Assembly (NCBI GenBank): GCA_934654625.1
Contig: CAKUGM010000019.1
Coordinates: 1-26,724 of the forward strand
DNA length: 26,724 nucleotides
Source of the DNA: an uncultured Collinsella sp.
GTDB taxonomy: Bacteria > Actinomycetota > Coriobacteriia > Coriobacteriales > Coriobacteriaceae
Direction: 5' to 3'
Shown here: piece after piece, positions 1 to 8,297 of the stretch
How the letters are laid out: every line of letters starts with the position of its first letter
Position numbering within the stretch: the stretch's first letter is position 1
The notes under the pieces: model-generated
What the model saw: only the letters and a program-made list of their open reading frames with translations
Databases searched by the model: none
Told to the model about the DNA's origin: nothing
Translations under genes and position numbers: made by a program

Positions 1-1595
1 TCCTTGGCCTGCTCAAGGGCGCGACGCAGAATGTCGAAGGTAAGGCCGGTGGCCTTGTTGTCCATCTGGAGAGCAGTGATGCCGCGCTCGGTACCGGTTA
101 CCTTGAAGTCCATGTCGCCGAGGAAGTCCTCGATGCCCTGGATATCGGAAAGGACAACGGTCTTGCCCTCTTCCTGGATCAGGCCCATAGCGATACCGGA
201 GACGGGGCGCTTCAGAGGCACGCCGCCGTCCATGAGGGCAAGGCAGCTACCGCAGGTGGAAGCCATCGACGAGGAGCCGTTGGACTCCATGACCTCGGAA
301 ACCACGCGAATGGCATAGGGGAACTCGTTCTCGTCGGGAAGAACGGGGAGCAGTGCGCGCTCGGCAAGGTTGCCGTGGCCGATCTCGCGGCGCTTGGGGC
401 TGCCGATGCGGCCAGTCTCGCCCGTGCAGAAGGGCGGGAAGTTGTAGTGGTGCATATAGCGCTTGCCCTCGACGGGCTCGATGGTATCGAGACGCTGACC
501 CTCATTGAGCATACCGAGCGAAAGCACGGAGAGAACCTGGGTCTGACCGCGCTGGAAGAGGCCCGAGCCATGAACCAGGGGCAGGTAGTTATCCTTGACC
601 ATGATGGGACGGATCTCGTCGGCGGCACGGCCGTCAACGCGCTCACCGGTCTCGACGACCATGGTGCGCATAGCCTGCTTCTCGAGCTTCTTGAGGTTGA
701 CGGGGATCTCGCGCTCCCACTCGAGCTGCTCCTCCTCAGTGAACTCGGCAACGATGGCCTGCTTCACCGCATCGACCTTGGCCATACGGGAAAGCTTGTC
801 GGCATCGCACAGGGCGGCCGCCATCTCGTCGTAGTGGGCAAAGATGCGATCGTGAACCTCAGCGACAGGCTCGTCAAGCGGATACTCCTTCTTGACGATC
901 GCGCCGTTAACGCGCTCGTACTCCTCCACAAACTGCAGCTGAGCATCGCAGAAGGCACCGAGAGCCTCCTGGCCGAACTGCATGGCGGCAAGCATGTCCT
1001 CCTCGGTGACCTCGTCGGCGCCAGCCTCGACCATCGAGATGAAGTCGCGCGTACCGCCGAGCTCGAGGTCGAGGTCGGAATTCTCGCGCTCTTCGTACGT
1101 GGGGTTGACCAGGAACTCACCGGTCTCACGGTCGCGGCCGATGCGCACGCAGGCAAGCGGGCCCTCGAAGGGCACGCCACCGAGCGAAAGGGCCAAAGAT
1201 GCGCCCATGACGCAGATGACGTCACAGGGGTTGGACTGGTCGGCCACAAGGGAGGTCGCAACAACCTGAACCTCGTTGCGGAAACCATCGGGAAAGCTCG
1301 GACGCAGGGGGCGGTCGATCATGCGAGCGGTAAGCGTAGCCTTCTCGCTGGGACGACCCTCACGCTTGAGATAGCCGCCCGGAATGCGACCGGCAGCGTA
1401 CATCTTTTCGTTGAAATCGACGGTAAGCGGGAAGAAGTCGTAGTTCTTACGCTCCTTGGAGACCACAGCCGTAAGCAGCACAGTGGTGTCGCCCTGCTTG
1501 ATAAGGGCAGCACCGGTCGCCTGCTTGGCGAGCTCACCGGCTTCGAACGTGTACGTCTTGCCATACAGCTCAAACGTCTTAGATACCAATGCCAT
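1..1595 (-). CDS. pnp: Polyribonucleotide nucleotidyltransferase (PNPase), 3'-truncated by window edge
   Basis: PNPase is the 3'-to-5' phosphorolytic exoribonuclease of mRNA decay. The reading frame starts at ATG 1595 behind a GAAGGAG ribosome binding site and is open to the window edge, giving 531 residues. The first RNase PH domain has the usual motifs (FFPLTVDF, GRIPGGYLKREGRPSE, RMIDRPLRP). The second core carries the active-site stretch DFLGDMDFK, with D490, D496 and K498 equivalent to E. coli D486, D492 and K494, followed by GITALQMDNK. The KH and S1 RNA-binding domains, about the last 200 residues, lie outside the window. It follows rpsO, the classic rpsO-pnp order, but the rpsO terminator lies between them, so pnp is fed by readthrough or its own weak promoter. 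The long open frames on the opposite strand are shadows. Confidence 0.97.
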   Translation of the reverse strand, partial: MALVSKTFELYGKTYTFEAGELAKQATGAALIKQGDTTVLLTAVVSKERKNYDFFPLTVDFNEKMYAAGRIPGGYLKREGRPSEKATLTARMIDRPLRPSFPDGFRNEVQVVATSLVADQSNPCDVICVMGASLALSLGGVPFEGPLACVRIGRDRETGEFLVNPTYEERENSDLDLELGGTRDFISMVEAGADEVTEEDMLAAMQFGQEALGAFCDAQLQFVEEYERVNGAIVKKEYPLDEPVAEVHDRIFAHYDEMAAALCDADKLSRMAKVDAVKQAIVAEFTEEEQLEWEREIPVNLKKLEKQAMRTMVVETGERVDGRAADEIRPIMVKDNYLPLVHGSGLFQRGQTQVLSVLSLGMLNEGQRLDTIEPVEGKRYMHHYNFPPFCTGETGRIGSPKRREIGHGNLAERALLPVLPDENEFPYAIRVVSEVMESNGSSSMASTCGSCLALMDGGVPLKRPVSGIAMGLIQEEGKTVVLSDIQGIEDFLGDMDFKVTGTERGITALQMDNKATGLTFDILRRALEQAK

Positions 1596-1611
1596 TATTT
1601 CTCCTTCATCT

Positions 1612-1633
1612 CCGTGAGCCACGTTGCCCACGG
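1612..1633 (-). promoter_or_regulatory. Hairpin in the pnp 5' leader, just upstream of the ribosome binding site
   Basis: On the minus strand CCGTGGGC and GCTCACGG form an 8-bp stem (one G-T wobble) around the loop AACGTG. It ends only a few bases before the GAAGGAG of pnp. In E. coli, PNPase autoregulates through an RNase III-cut hairpin in its own leader. A similar role here is inferred from position only. Confidence 0.5.
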
Positions 1634-1670
1634 GACAATCATGTCAAACCCTTATGGTTCGACAGCGTAA

Positions 1671-1690
1671 GAGCCGACTTGTGCCGGCTC
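1671..1690 (-). other. Second hairpin between rpsO and pnp
   Basis: GAGCCG and CGGCTC form a perfect 6-bp stem with an 8-base loop. It lies between the rpsO terminator and the pnp leader hairpin. No T-run follows, so it is not a typical intrinsic terminator. It may be an RNA processing or stability element. Confidence 0.4.
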
Positions 1691-1697
1691 CTCACAC

Positions 1698-1726
1698 AAA
1701 AAGGAGCGCACCGGAAGGTACGCTCC
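1698..1726 (-). terminator. Intrinsic terminator of rpsO
   Basis: GGAGCGTACC and GGTGCGCTCC form a 10-bp stem (one wobble) with a 4-base loop, followed directly by TTTTT in the minus-strand direction. It begins 14 bases after the rpsO stop. It separates rpsO from pnp, so pnp expression probably depends partly on readthrough. Confidence 0.85.
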
Positions 1727-1740
1727 TCACATGCACAACC

Positions 1741-2019
1741 CTACTGGATGTTGTCGCGGATACCGAGCTCCTTGATGAGGGCACGATACTCGAAAATGTC
1801 GTTCTTCTTGATGTAGGAAAGAAGACGGCGACGGCGACCGACGAGCATAAGCAGACCACGACGGGTGTGGAAGTCCTTCTGGTGGCTCTTCATGTGCTCG
1901 GTGAGCTCCTTGATGCGCTCAGAGAGGATGGCAACCTGAACCTTGGGGTTACCGGTGTCGACGGGGGTGTTGCCAAACTGAGCGGTGAGCTCGGCCTTGC
2001 GCTCCTTAGAAACAGTCAT
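1741..2019 (-). CDS. rpsO: 30S ribosomal protein S15
   Basis: S15 is a primary 16S rRNA-binding protein of the small-subunit platform. The 92-residue product is close to the usual 89. It carries the family signature: the DTGNPKVQVAILSERI stretch, the HxKDxHTRRGLLMLVGRRRRLL rRNA-binding region near residues 46-68, and a C-terminal Y-L-I-K-x-LGIRD. The ATG at 2019 follows AAAGGTGA. It has its own promoter and terminator and a structured leader of about 100 bases, between recO and pnp. S15 usually represses its own mRNA by binding the leader, and the leader here is long enough for that. Confidence 0.98.
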   Translation of the reverse strand: MTVSKERKAELTAQFGNTPVDTGNPKVQVAILSERIKELTEHMKSHQKDFHTRRGLLMLVGRRRRLLSYIKKNDIFEYRALIKELGIRDNIQ

Positions 2020-2063
2020 GTTTCACCTTTCGTTTACGGTCCTATGAATAAGACCTCGATTCG

Positions 2064-2109
2064 CCCCGGACTGGGAAGCCGCCGGTGTAGCGCGCATCCA
2101 AGGTCGGGG
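2064..2109 (-). promoter_or_regulatory. Structured 5' leader of rpsO, candidate S15 autoregulatory site
   Basis: In the minus-strand transcript CCCCGAC (2109-2103) can pair with GTCCGGGG (2071-2064), leaving one bulged base, and closes a GC-rich region. It begins just after the predicted transcription start and ends about 45 bases before the rpsO start codon. S15 autoregulatory leaders vary between phyla, so function is inferred from position and structure only. Confidence 0.35.
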
Positions 2110-2120
2110 TACCAACAGGT

Positions 2121-2150
2121 CGATATAATAGCACAGCCCGAGCTCTTCGC
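2121..2150 (-). promoter_or_regulatory. Probable rpsO promoter
   Basis: A TATTAT -10 hexamer lies at 2130-2125, preceded by a TG-rich context (TGTGC). No strong -35 is seen; the nearest candidate, TTCGTG, is 19 bases upstream. It sits between the recO stop and rpsO. A start near 2117 would give a leader of about 100 bases. Confidence 0.5.
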
Positions 2151-2171
2151 ACGAACTGCACATGTACTCCC

Positions 2172-2924
2172 TTACCTGCCCAAAGCGAACTCGAGCGCAC
2201 GCAAGCGGCAATCGAGATGGGTTGCCGCCCACAGATGAGCAAGCGAGAGAAGCGCTGCCGCCGTCGAACGGTCGACTTCGACCTCGGCCAACTCATCGAA
2301 GCGCAAAGCGATGAGCGAGCGCAGCCAATTGACCGTCGCGGCATCAACGGGCTCAGCACCGGGAACCGATGCGGCGCACGAGGCGCAAAGCAAACCGCCG
2401 GCCATAGGCGAGAAATACGAGAGCGAAGGATCGCCACAGGATACACAGGCCGAGAAATCAGGGCGGTAACCGATATGCGAGAGAATCTTAAAGACAAAAG
2501 CAGCCATCAGGAGGTCGAGATGCGGCTCGTCGATTCCGGGTGAGCCGACACACTCCAAAGCGCGCTGGGTTATAGGGAAAACGTAGCGGTCCTCAGCATC
2601 TTGAAACGAGCAGCGTTTGGCGACTTCCGCAATGGCGCTCGCCGCCATGAGCCGAGCATAATCGGGAGTCGGCCCCAAGGGCGCCTCGGTCAGCTCCGCT
2701 TGAGAGATGATATCCAACGAGCGGCCGCGGGCAACGAGCAGATCGACGGTGCAAAAGAGCTCGCAACGGGCAGCGAGACGTCCACCCGGCTTGCGCGCCC
2801 CCTTCGCGACCGCTTGAAGTTGACGACCATCCGAAGCAAGGAGCGTCAAAATCAGGTCGGTTTCTTTGAGCTTTACCTTATCGAGGACGATCGCATCTAC
2901 ACGATATGTCTTTCCACCGGCCAA
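2172..2924 (-). CDS. recO: DNA repair protein RecO
   Basis: RecO works with RecR (and RecF) to load RecA on SSB-coated single-stranded DNA during gap repair and recombination. The 250-residue product has the N-terminal OB-fold signature (AIVLDKVKLKETDLILTLL, near residues 11-29), a helical middle, and a four-cysteine zinc site at C160, C163, C180 and C183. The start is probably TTG 2924, three bases after the era stop. No ATG or GTG is available nearby in frame and no good ribosome binding site is visible, so coupling to era translation is likely. The order era-recO is the usual one in Gram-positive bacteria. Confidence 0.95.
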   Translation of the reverse strand: MAGGKTYRVDAIVLDKVKLKETDLILTLLASDGRQLQAVAKGARKPGGRLAARCELFCTVDLLVARGRSLDIISQAELTEAPLGPTPDYARLMAASAIAEVAKRCSFQDAEDRYVFPITQRALECVGSPGIDEPHLDLLMAAFVFKILSHIGYRPDFSACVSCGDPSLSYFSPMAGGLLCASCAASVPGAEPVDAATVNWLRSLIALRFDELAEVEVDRSTAAALLSLAHLWAATHLDCRLRALEFALGR

Positions 2925-2927
2925 ATG

Positions 2928-3944
2928 CTATTCGTCCGCCGCATACCCGAAACGGCGGATCTGTGCGGCGTCATCGCGCCAGCCCGCCTTGACCTTAACG
3001 TCAAGCGACAAAAACACCTTTGAATCGAACAGGCGCTCCAAGTCCATACGGGCATCGGTTCCAATGCGCTTGATCATTTCGCCCTTGTGGCCGATGATGA
3101 TACCCTTCTGGCCATCGCGCTCGACGAAAATAGTTGCATGGATGCGGGTAATCTTCTTCGTGCGCTCATAATAATCGCAGATAACGCCCACGGAATGTGG
3201 GATCTCCTCACGCGTATGGAGCAATACCTTCTCGCGCACGAACTCGGCCACCTGAACCTCATCGGTAGTGTCGGTACCCATACCCTCAGGAAACCACATG
3301 GGTCCCTCGGGCAGATAAGAACACAGTAGGTCGATGAACTCGTCGACATTGAAGCGCTCATTTGCCGAGGTGACGATCACGTCCTCGAAATCAATCAGCT
3401 CGCGTGCAGCGTCGATCTGAGACATAACCTGAGCCTGATCGGCACGATCGGCCTTGGTGATAACGAGAATTTTATGGGCACGGGACTGCTCGACCTTCTG
3501 GGCAACCCAGGCATCGCCGCGTCCGAACGGTTTAGTGGAATCCAAGTTAAAGCACACGACATCGACGTCGTTGAGCTCGGATAAGGCGCTGCGATTGAGC
3601 TCGGACCCCAGGCCATCCTTAGGCTTATGAATGCCAGGCGTGTCAACGAAGACGAGCTGGCATCCAGGACGATTGATAACGGCGCGCATACGGCGGCGGG
3701 TGGTCTGGGCCACCGGCGATGTAATAGCAACTTTCTGGCCATAGCACGCATTCATCAGCGTAGACTTGCCCGCATTCGGGCGTCCGACCAAAGCGACGAA
3801 GCCGCTTCGGAAGCCATCGGGACGAGCGACATCGGGAGCCTCCTCGACATCGATGCCGTCAAAGCCTCCGCCTTGTGCGAGCAAGGCATCGAGCTCGTCG
3901 TCGCTCAGGTCCTCAAAGGGATCGAACTCTTCGATATCAGACAT
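2928..3944 (-). CDS. era: GTPase Era
   Basis: Era is an essential GTPase that binds the 3' end of 16S rRNA in 30S maturation. The 338-residue product has G1 GRPNAGKS at 54-61, G3 DTPG at 101-104, G4 TKAD at 163-166 (T instead of the common N, as in other actinobacterial Era proteins) and G5 SAN at 193-195. A C-terminal KH domain with IIGHKGEMIKRIG follows. It is longer than the typical 300 residues because of an acidic N-terminal extension of about 46 residues. The ATG at 3944 is 6 bases after AGGAG, and that site overlaps the TAG stop of dgkA. Confidence 0.97.
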   Translation of the reverse strand: MSDIEEFDPFEDLSDDELDALLAQGGGFDGIDVEEAPDVARPDGFRSGFVALVGRPNAGKSTLMNACYGQKVAITSPVAQTTRRRMRAVINRPGCQLVFVDTPGIHKPKDGLGSELNRSALSELNDVDVVCFNLDSTKPFGRGDAWVAQKVEQSRAHKILVITKADRADQAQVMSQIDAARELIDFEDVIVTSANERFNVDEFIDLLCSYLPEGPMWFPEGMGTDTTDEVQVAEFVREKVLLHTREEIPHSVGVICDYYERTKKITRIHATIFVERDGQKGIIIGHKGEMIKRIGTDARMDLERLFDSKVFLSLDVKVKAGWRDDAAQIRRFGYAADE

Positions 3945-3953
3945 GAAAAACTC

Positions 3954-4331
3954 CTAGATCAGGTGAAGGGCATGGGCAAACACGAGGACGCCCACAACGG
4001 CAGCGGTGATGGACAAGACGTATACCGAAGCCGCAGCGATGTCCTTCGCGCGCTTTGCGAGCGGGTGCATCTCGCTGGTGGCAAGATCCACGACGGCTTC
4101 GATCGCGGTATTGCACAGCTCGGCATGGATAACAAGACCGCAGCAGATGGCGATAATGCACCACGAGGCTAAATCGAGACCGATAACGAGACCGGCGACG
4201 ACAGTCGCGGCGCCAGCGAACAGCATAACGTTGATATTGCGCTCCGTGCGCACCGCCGTGACGAATCCCTCGATGGCGTATCCGAACGAACGGACAAACG
4301 ACGGATGATCCTTGGAAGAACCGGGAATCAT
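3954..4331 (-). CDS. dgkA: Diacylglycerol / undecaprenol kinase, integral membrane (DagK family)
   Basis: This is a small trimeric-type membrane kinase. In Gram-positive bacteria the family mainly phosphorylates undecaprenol to recycle the cell-wall lipid carrier; the exact substrate cannot be told from sequence. At 125 residues it has the family length. It shows an N-terminal amphipathic segment (SFGYAIEGFVTAVRTERNINV), three hydrophobic helices (about 35-52, 55-70, 100-120), and the catalytic helix ELCNTAIEAVVD with E71 and E78, followed by AKDIAAASV. ATG 4331 follows AAGGAG. It is 9 bases downstream of ybeY and 9 upstream of era, all on one transcript. Confidence 0.93.
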   Translation of the reverse strand: MIPGSSKDHPSFVRSFGYAIEGFVTAVRTERNINVMLFAGAATVVAGLVIGLDLASWCIIAICCGLVIHAELCNTAIEAVVDLATSEMHPLAKRAKDIAAASVYVLSITAAVVGVLVFAHALHLI

Positions 4332-4340
4332 GGGCGCTCC

Positions 4341-4850
4341 TTAATCATGAATGTGGCGCGTGATGGGCCCGACCTCGATTGCGGAGGGATCCTCGCCTCG
4401 CGCCGCAGCCAAAAGACGCAAGATTTCGTCTTCTCGCGCTTCCATGACCTCAGCCTCATCGTCTTCGATATGGTCATAGCCCAATAGATGCAGCATGCCG
4501 TGCACGAGCATGAGTCGACACTCATCTTGGGGCGAGTTGCCAAACTCAGGTGCCTGGCGAGCAATGACCTGCGGCGCCAAGATGATATCGCCGAGCTCAA
4601 GCGCCTCATCGAGAGGAATGTCCTCGTCGAAGGCGGAGTCGCATTCAAACGAGAGCACGTCGGTCGTCTTATCGATGCCGCGCCACTGCCGGTTGAGGCC
4701 GTGCATCTCCTCCTCATCAACAAAGGAAAGGGAGACCTCGACCTCGCGCGAGACCTCTTCTGCCTCGAGCACGAAACGCACGATATCCTCGATCTCCGAC
4801 GTATCGAGCAACTGATCGAGCTCGGCATCGTTACTGATGAGCACAGCCAT
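4341..4850 (-). CDS. ybeY: Endoribonuclease YbeY (rRNA maturation factor)
   Basis: YbeY is a zinc-dependent single-strand endoribonuclease that takes part in 16S rRNA 3'-end maturation and ribosome quality control. The 169-residue product carries the metal-binding signature HGMLHLLGYDH, with H117, H121 and H127, and the upstream conserved TTDVLSF and LGDIILAP motifs. I chose ATG 4850, preceded by AAAGGGGAG, over an in-frame ATG 27 codons upstream. The longer form would add residues unlike the family and lie deep inside phoH. With this start it overlaps the end of phoH by 20 bases. The order phoH-ybeY-dgkA-era is typical. Confidence 0.96.
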   Translation of the reverse strand: MAVLISNDAELDQLLDTSEIEDIVRFVLEAEEVSREVEVSLSFVDEEEMHGLNRQWRGIDKTTDVLSFECDSAFDEDIPLDEALELGDIILAPQVIARQAPEFGNSPQDECRLMLVHGMLHLLGYDHIEDDEAEVMEAREDEILRLLAAARGEDPSAIEVGPITRHIHD

Positions 4851-5838
4851 GAGCGCTCCCCTTTCCGTGACGTCCGCCCTGAGCGGCGCGTTTTTGGTCG
4901 TACATATCATAGGCCTCGACGATACGGCCAACTAGCGAGTGTCGCACCACATCTTCGCTATCCAAATGGATGAACGAAATCTGCTCGACACCGCCCAAAA
5001 TATCTTGAATATGCGAAAGCCCGTCGGGGCGGCCGATAAGGTCGCGTTGCGAAGCGTCTCCCGTAATCACAAACGTGGAATTAAAGCCCAGGCGGGTCAA
5101 GAACATCTTCATCTGCTCGGGCGTCGTGTTTTGAGCCTCATCCAAAATGACAAAAGCGTCGTTAAGCGTGCGCCCGCGCATGTATGCAAGAGGCGCGATC
5201 TCGATAACACCGCGGTCCACAAGCTGCGAGGCGCGCTCGGAATCCATCATGTCGAGCAACGCATCGAAAAGCGGACGCACATACGGATCCACTTTGTCCT
5301 CTAGGGTACCAGGTAAAAAACCGAGGTTCTCGCCAGCTTCGACCACAGGACGCGTAAGCACGATACGGCCCACATCATGACGCTGGAGCGCAGCGATAGC
5401 CATGGCCATGGCAAGATACGTCTTGCCGGTACCGGCAGGCCCAATGCAAAACGTCATGGCATGTGAGCGGATGGCCTCGATATAGCGCTTCTGGCCCACC
5501 GTTTTCGGCCGAATGCACTTGCCTCGATAGGTGAGGATCACGTCCTTGGCAATACCGGACGCATCTCCCCCGCGTTTGAGCAGCGAATCGAGAAGACGCA
5601 CCGAATCTTCGATATTTGGAGTATCCCCCGCGGCGATAAGCTCAAATAGATGTTCGAACAGCTTGACGAGCGCCTCGCATGAACGCGTGGGGCCCGATAT
5701 GGAAAGAGATGAGCCGCGCACCGCGATCTCTACCCGGGCGCGCTTTTCGAGAGCGCGAATCAAACGGTCTTGCGGCCCGGTGATAAGCCCGGCTTCGATT
5801 CCTTCGGGTACCGAAATGCGCACCTGAGTCGAATTCAA
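4831..5838 (-). CDS. phoH: PhoH family ATPase (PhoH-like)
   Basis: PhoH-like proteins are P-loop ATPases related to the N-terminal half of RecD-type helicases. Their role is thought to be in RNA metabolism, fitting the neighbour ybeY. The 335-residue product has an N-terminal KH-like region (about 1-70), Walker A GPAGTGKT at 133-140, Walker B VILDEAQ at 230-236, and the sensor region TFVITGDASQRDL near 255-267. The start is TTG 5838, 6 bases after GGGAG; an in-frame GTG lies five codons downstream. The stop overlaps the ybeY start. Confidence 0.95.
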   Translation of the reverse strand: MNSTQVRISVPEGIEAGLITGPQDRLIRALEKRARVEIAVRGSSLSISGPTRSCEALVKLFEHLFELIAAGDTPNIEDSVRLLDSLLKRGGDASGIAKDVILTYRGKCIRPKTVGQKRYIEAIRSHAMTFCIGPAGTGKTYLAMAMAIAALQRHDVGRIVLTRPVVEAGENLGFLPGTLEDKVDPYVRPLFDALLDMMDSERASQLVDRGVIEIAPLAYMRGRTLNDAFVILDEAQNTTPEQMKMFLTRLGFNSTFVITGDASQRDLIGRPDGLSHIQDILGGVEQISFIHLDSEDVVRHSLVGRIVEAYDMYDQKRAAQGGRHGKGSAHGCAHQ

Positions 5839-5862
5839 GAAGCTCTCCCTTCACAAAACGCA

Positions 5863-7146
5863 TCAAACCATATGGGCATGAAGCATTCCGGAATCATCCA
5901 GCGAGTCGATGCGAACATGGACAAGCGACCCCTCCAGCGAGGCGTCCGCATCGTCCACGATAACGCGATGGAACGAACCCAGTGTACCGCGGTTGCCGTA
6001 TTCGAGCACGGCCCGCTCGAGAGTAGAAACGCGACGCGCGGCGTCCTCAAGTGCAGACTGCTGCACGAGCGCTCTCACGCGCGCGGAACGCGCAGCCGCA
6101 ACCTGCGGGTCGATTTGATCGGGATAGGTGGCAGCGGGCGTGTCCGGACGCGCGCTATAACGAAAAACATGGAGGCGAGCGAAACCGATGCTCTTGACGA
6201 CCTTGAGCGTTTTTTCAAATTCCTCGTCGGTCTCACCGGGAAAACCCACGATAAGGTCACCCGATAAAGCGATATCGGGAACATGCAGGCGAATCTTGTC
6301 GATGAGCGCAAGCAAATCTTCAGAAGAATAGGGCCTGCCCATGCGACGCAGGGTTTCAGAACAGCCAGACTGAATCGGGAGGTGCAAGAAGGGCGCTACG
6401 CGGTCGCGCGAACGAGCCATGCGCTCAAGAAGAGCCTCGGTGACATCCATCGGCTCGATCGATGAAAGACGCACTTGCTGCACGGTCGTCTCGCACATGA
6501 TGCGATCGAGCAACTCGTCAATCTCGACATGCGCATCCCCCGGACCCTCGGCATCGTAAGCACCAAGGTTTACACCGGTAAGGACAACCTCGGGGATATC
6601 GGCTTGGACGGCTTCTTCGATCTGCTCCAAAACCGCCGAAACGGGAACGGAACGTTCGGGTCCGCGCGCCTTCCAAACGATGCAGTACGTGCAACGATGG
6701 TTGCATCCATCCTGAATTTTGACTCCCAAGCGCGAGCGACCAAGCATATCTGCAAGATCGAGAGGAGCCAACGCATTGGTGGAACGCCCAAGAAGGCGCG
6801 TATCGTACGAAAGAAGTTCGCGCGCACGATCGGCAACGGCAACCTTGGAGGGTTCCGCGGTAACACGAGGCGAAATATCGGTAAGCTCATCTGGATGGAG
6901 GTTGACCACGCAGCCCGTGACGATCACGAGCGGCTCACGTGGCAGCGAAAGGGTATGCCGAACCGCCTTGCGCGTCTTCGCCTCGGCCTCCCCCGTCACG
7001 GCGCAGGTATTGATAACAACAAGCTGCGCGTCCTCGGGATCGACGAGGCAAAAGCCGGCGCGAGCCAAATCGGCGCTTATGCGGTCGCTCTCAACGCGAT
7101 TGACGCGACAGCCAAGATTAACCACAGAGACAAACGGTGCAGTCAC
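5863..7146 (-). CDS. mtaB: tRNA (N6-threonylcarbamoyladenosine-37) methylthiotransferase, MtaB-like radical SAM enzyme
   Basis: This MiaB-family enzyme adds a methylthio group to tRNA position 37. The 427-residue product has an N-terminal UPF0004 domain with three cluster cysteines (C13, C48, C79). The radical SAM motif CNHRCTYC gives C148, C152 and C155. The start motif NLGCRVNRVES resembles MtaB (GCKVNQYE) more than MiaB or RimO, hence the subtype. The C-terminal TRAM-like part is short. It starts at GTG 7146, 5 bases after GAGGA, 11 bases downstream of dnaJ; mtaB beside dnaJ is common in Gram-positive bacteria. Subtype is less certain than family. Confidence 0.9.
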   Translation of the reverse strand: MTAPFVSVVNLGCRVNRVESDRISADLARAGFCLVDPEDAQLVVINTCAVTGEAEAKTRKAVRHTLSLPREPLVIVTGCVVNLHPDELTDISPRVTAEPSKVAVADRARELLSYDTRLLGRSTNALAPLDLADMLGRSRLGVKIQDGCNHRCTYCIVWKARGPERSVPVSAVLEQIEEAVQADIPEVVLTGVNLGAYDAEGPGDAHVEIDELLDRIMCETTVQQVRLSSIEPMDVTEALLERMARSRDRVAPFLHLPIQSGCSETLRRMGRPYSSEDLLALIDKIRLHVPDIALSGDLIVGFPGETDEEFEKTLKVVKSIGFARLHVFRYSARPDTPAATYPDQIDPQVAAARSARVRALVQQSALEDAARRVSTLERAVLEYGNRGTLGSFHRVIVDDADASLEGSLVHVRIDSLDDSGMLHAHMV

Positions 7147-7157
7147 GTACTTCCTCG

Positions 7158-8297
7158 CTAGTCGATGATGTCGTCTATGGCGTCACGAATCCGGTCGCCC
7201 ACAGAACGGGGCGCGTCGAAATCATCGCCCATGACACGGGCATACTTCTCGAGCGCCTCGCGGGCCTCGCGATTGAGTTTTTTGGGTACGGCGATAAGAA
7301 CGCGAGCATACAGCGCGCCGCGCGAGCCGCCACCTCCGGATCGAGGCATACCGAACTCGGGCGTCTTGACCATCTCGCCGTATTGCGTACCGGCAGGGAC
7401 CGCCACGGTCACATTCTCGTCGGGCAAGATGCCCTCAACCTGAACCTTGCAGCCCAACGCTGCCTGCGCGATAGAAACAGTGACGTCGCAATACAGGTCG
7501 TCACCACGGCGCACGAAGCGCTCGTGCTCCTCAACCTGAATGGTGACGATAAGGTCGCCGGACGGCGCCCCGCGAAGGCCGGCTTCGCCATAGCCCTTGA
7601 CGCGAAGCTGGCGACCGGTAGACACGCCTGCGGGAACATCGATATCGAGCTTCTCGCGCGTGGGGACCCTTCCCTGGCCTCCGCACATATCGCAAGGATG
7701 ATCGATGATGCTTCCCTCGCCGTGACAATCGGGGCAAGGCGATGAGGACTGAACGTATCCGAAGAGGGAGCGTTGAGCGGTAGTCACATAGCCAGAGCCG
7801 CCGCAACGCGTGCAGGTAACGAGCTTGCCCCCATCGGTTGTACCCGTGCCGCCGCAGTCGTCGCAGGTGGCAAGACGCTCGTAATTGATAGTCTTCGTGC
7901 AGCCGCGGGCAGCTTCCTCAAGCGTCACAGAAAGGGCGATGGCCATATCGCGGCCGTTCTTTCGAACATTTGCGCTGCGTCCGCCGCGCGCGTTACCTCC
8001 GAAGAAGGCCGAGAAGATATCGTCGCCCATTCCACCGAAGATGTCGCTGATGTCGACATAGCCGGAACCCATGGGGCCGTCTGCCGTACCGTACTGATCG
8101 TAATTTGTGCGCTTCTGCTCATCGGAAAGAACGGAATAGGCCTCGTTAAGCTCCTTGAACTTCTCTTCGGCCTCAGGATCGTCCGAAACGTCAGGGTGAA
8201 CGAGGCGAGCCTTCTTAAGGAACGCTTTCTTGATTGTTCGTTGATCGGCGTCCTTATCGACACCGAGCACCTCGTAGTAATCCCTGCTCTCCGACAC
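7158..8297 (-). CDS. dnaJ: Molecular chaperone DnaJ (Hsp40), complete type I
   Basis: DnaJ is the co-chaperone that delivers substrates to DnaK and stimulates its ATPase. The 379-residue protein has a J domain with HPD at 34-36, a G/F region (about 70-110), four zinc-finger repeats (C145/C148, C162/C165, C188/C191, C202/C205), both C-terminal substrate-binding domains, and a C-terminal dimerisation region. It starts at GTG 8297, 8 bases after AAGGA. The 110-base gap upstream separates it from the second J-domain gene. That gap has a small GC hairpin (GGCGC/GCGCC) but no CIRCE or HAIR heat-shock operator that I can see. dnaK is not in the window. Confidence 0.97.
   Translation of the reverse strand: MSESRDYYEVLGVDKDADQRTIKKAFLKKARLVHPDVSDDPEAEEKFKELNEAYSVLSDEQKRTNYDQYGTADGPMGSGYVDISDIFGGMGDDIFSAFFGGNARGGRSANVRKNGRDMAIALSVTLEEAARGCTKTINYERLATCDDCGGTGTTDGGKLVTCTRCGGSGYVTTAQRSLFGYVQSSSPCPDCHGEGSIIDHPCDMCGGQGRVPTREKLDIDVPAGVSTGRQLRVKGYGEAGLRGAPSGDLIVTIQVEEHERFVRRGDDLYCDVTVSIAQAALGCKVQVEGILPDENVTVAVPAGTQYGEMVKTPEFGMPRSGGGGSRGALYARVLIAVPKKLNREAREALEKYARVMGDDFDAPRSVGDRIRDAIDDIID

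Noticed and set aside
375..1670. Long plus-strand open frame (431 codons) opposite pnp
   Set aside because: It mirrors the codon pattern of the conserved pnp frame. The translation has no recognisable domain, and pnp is certain here.
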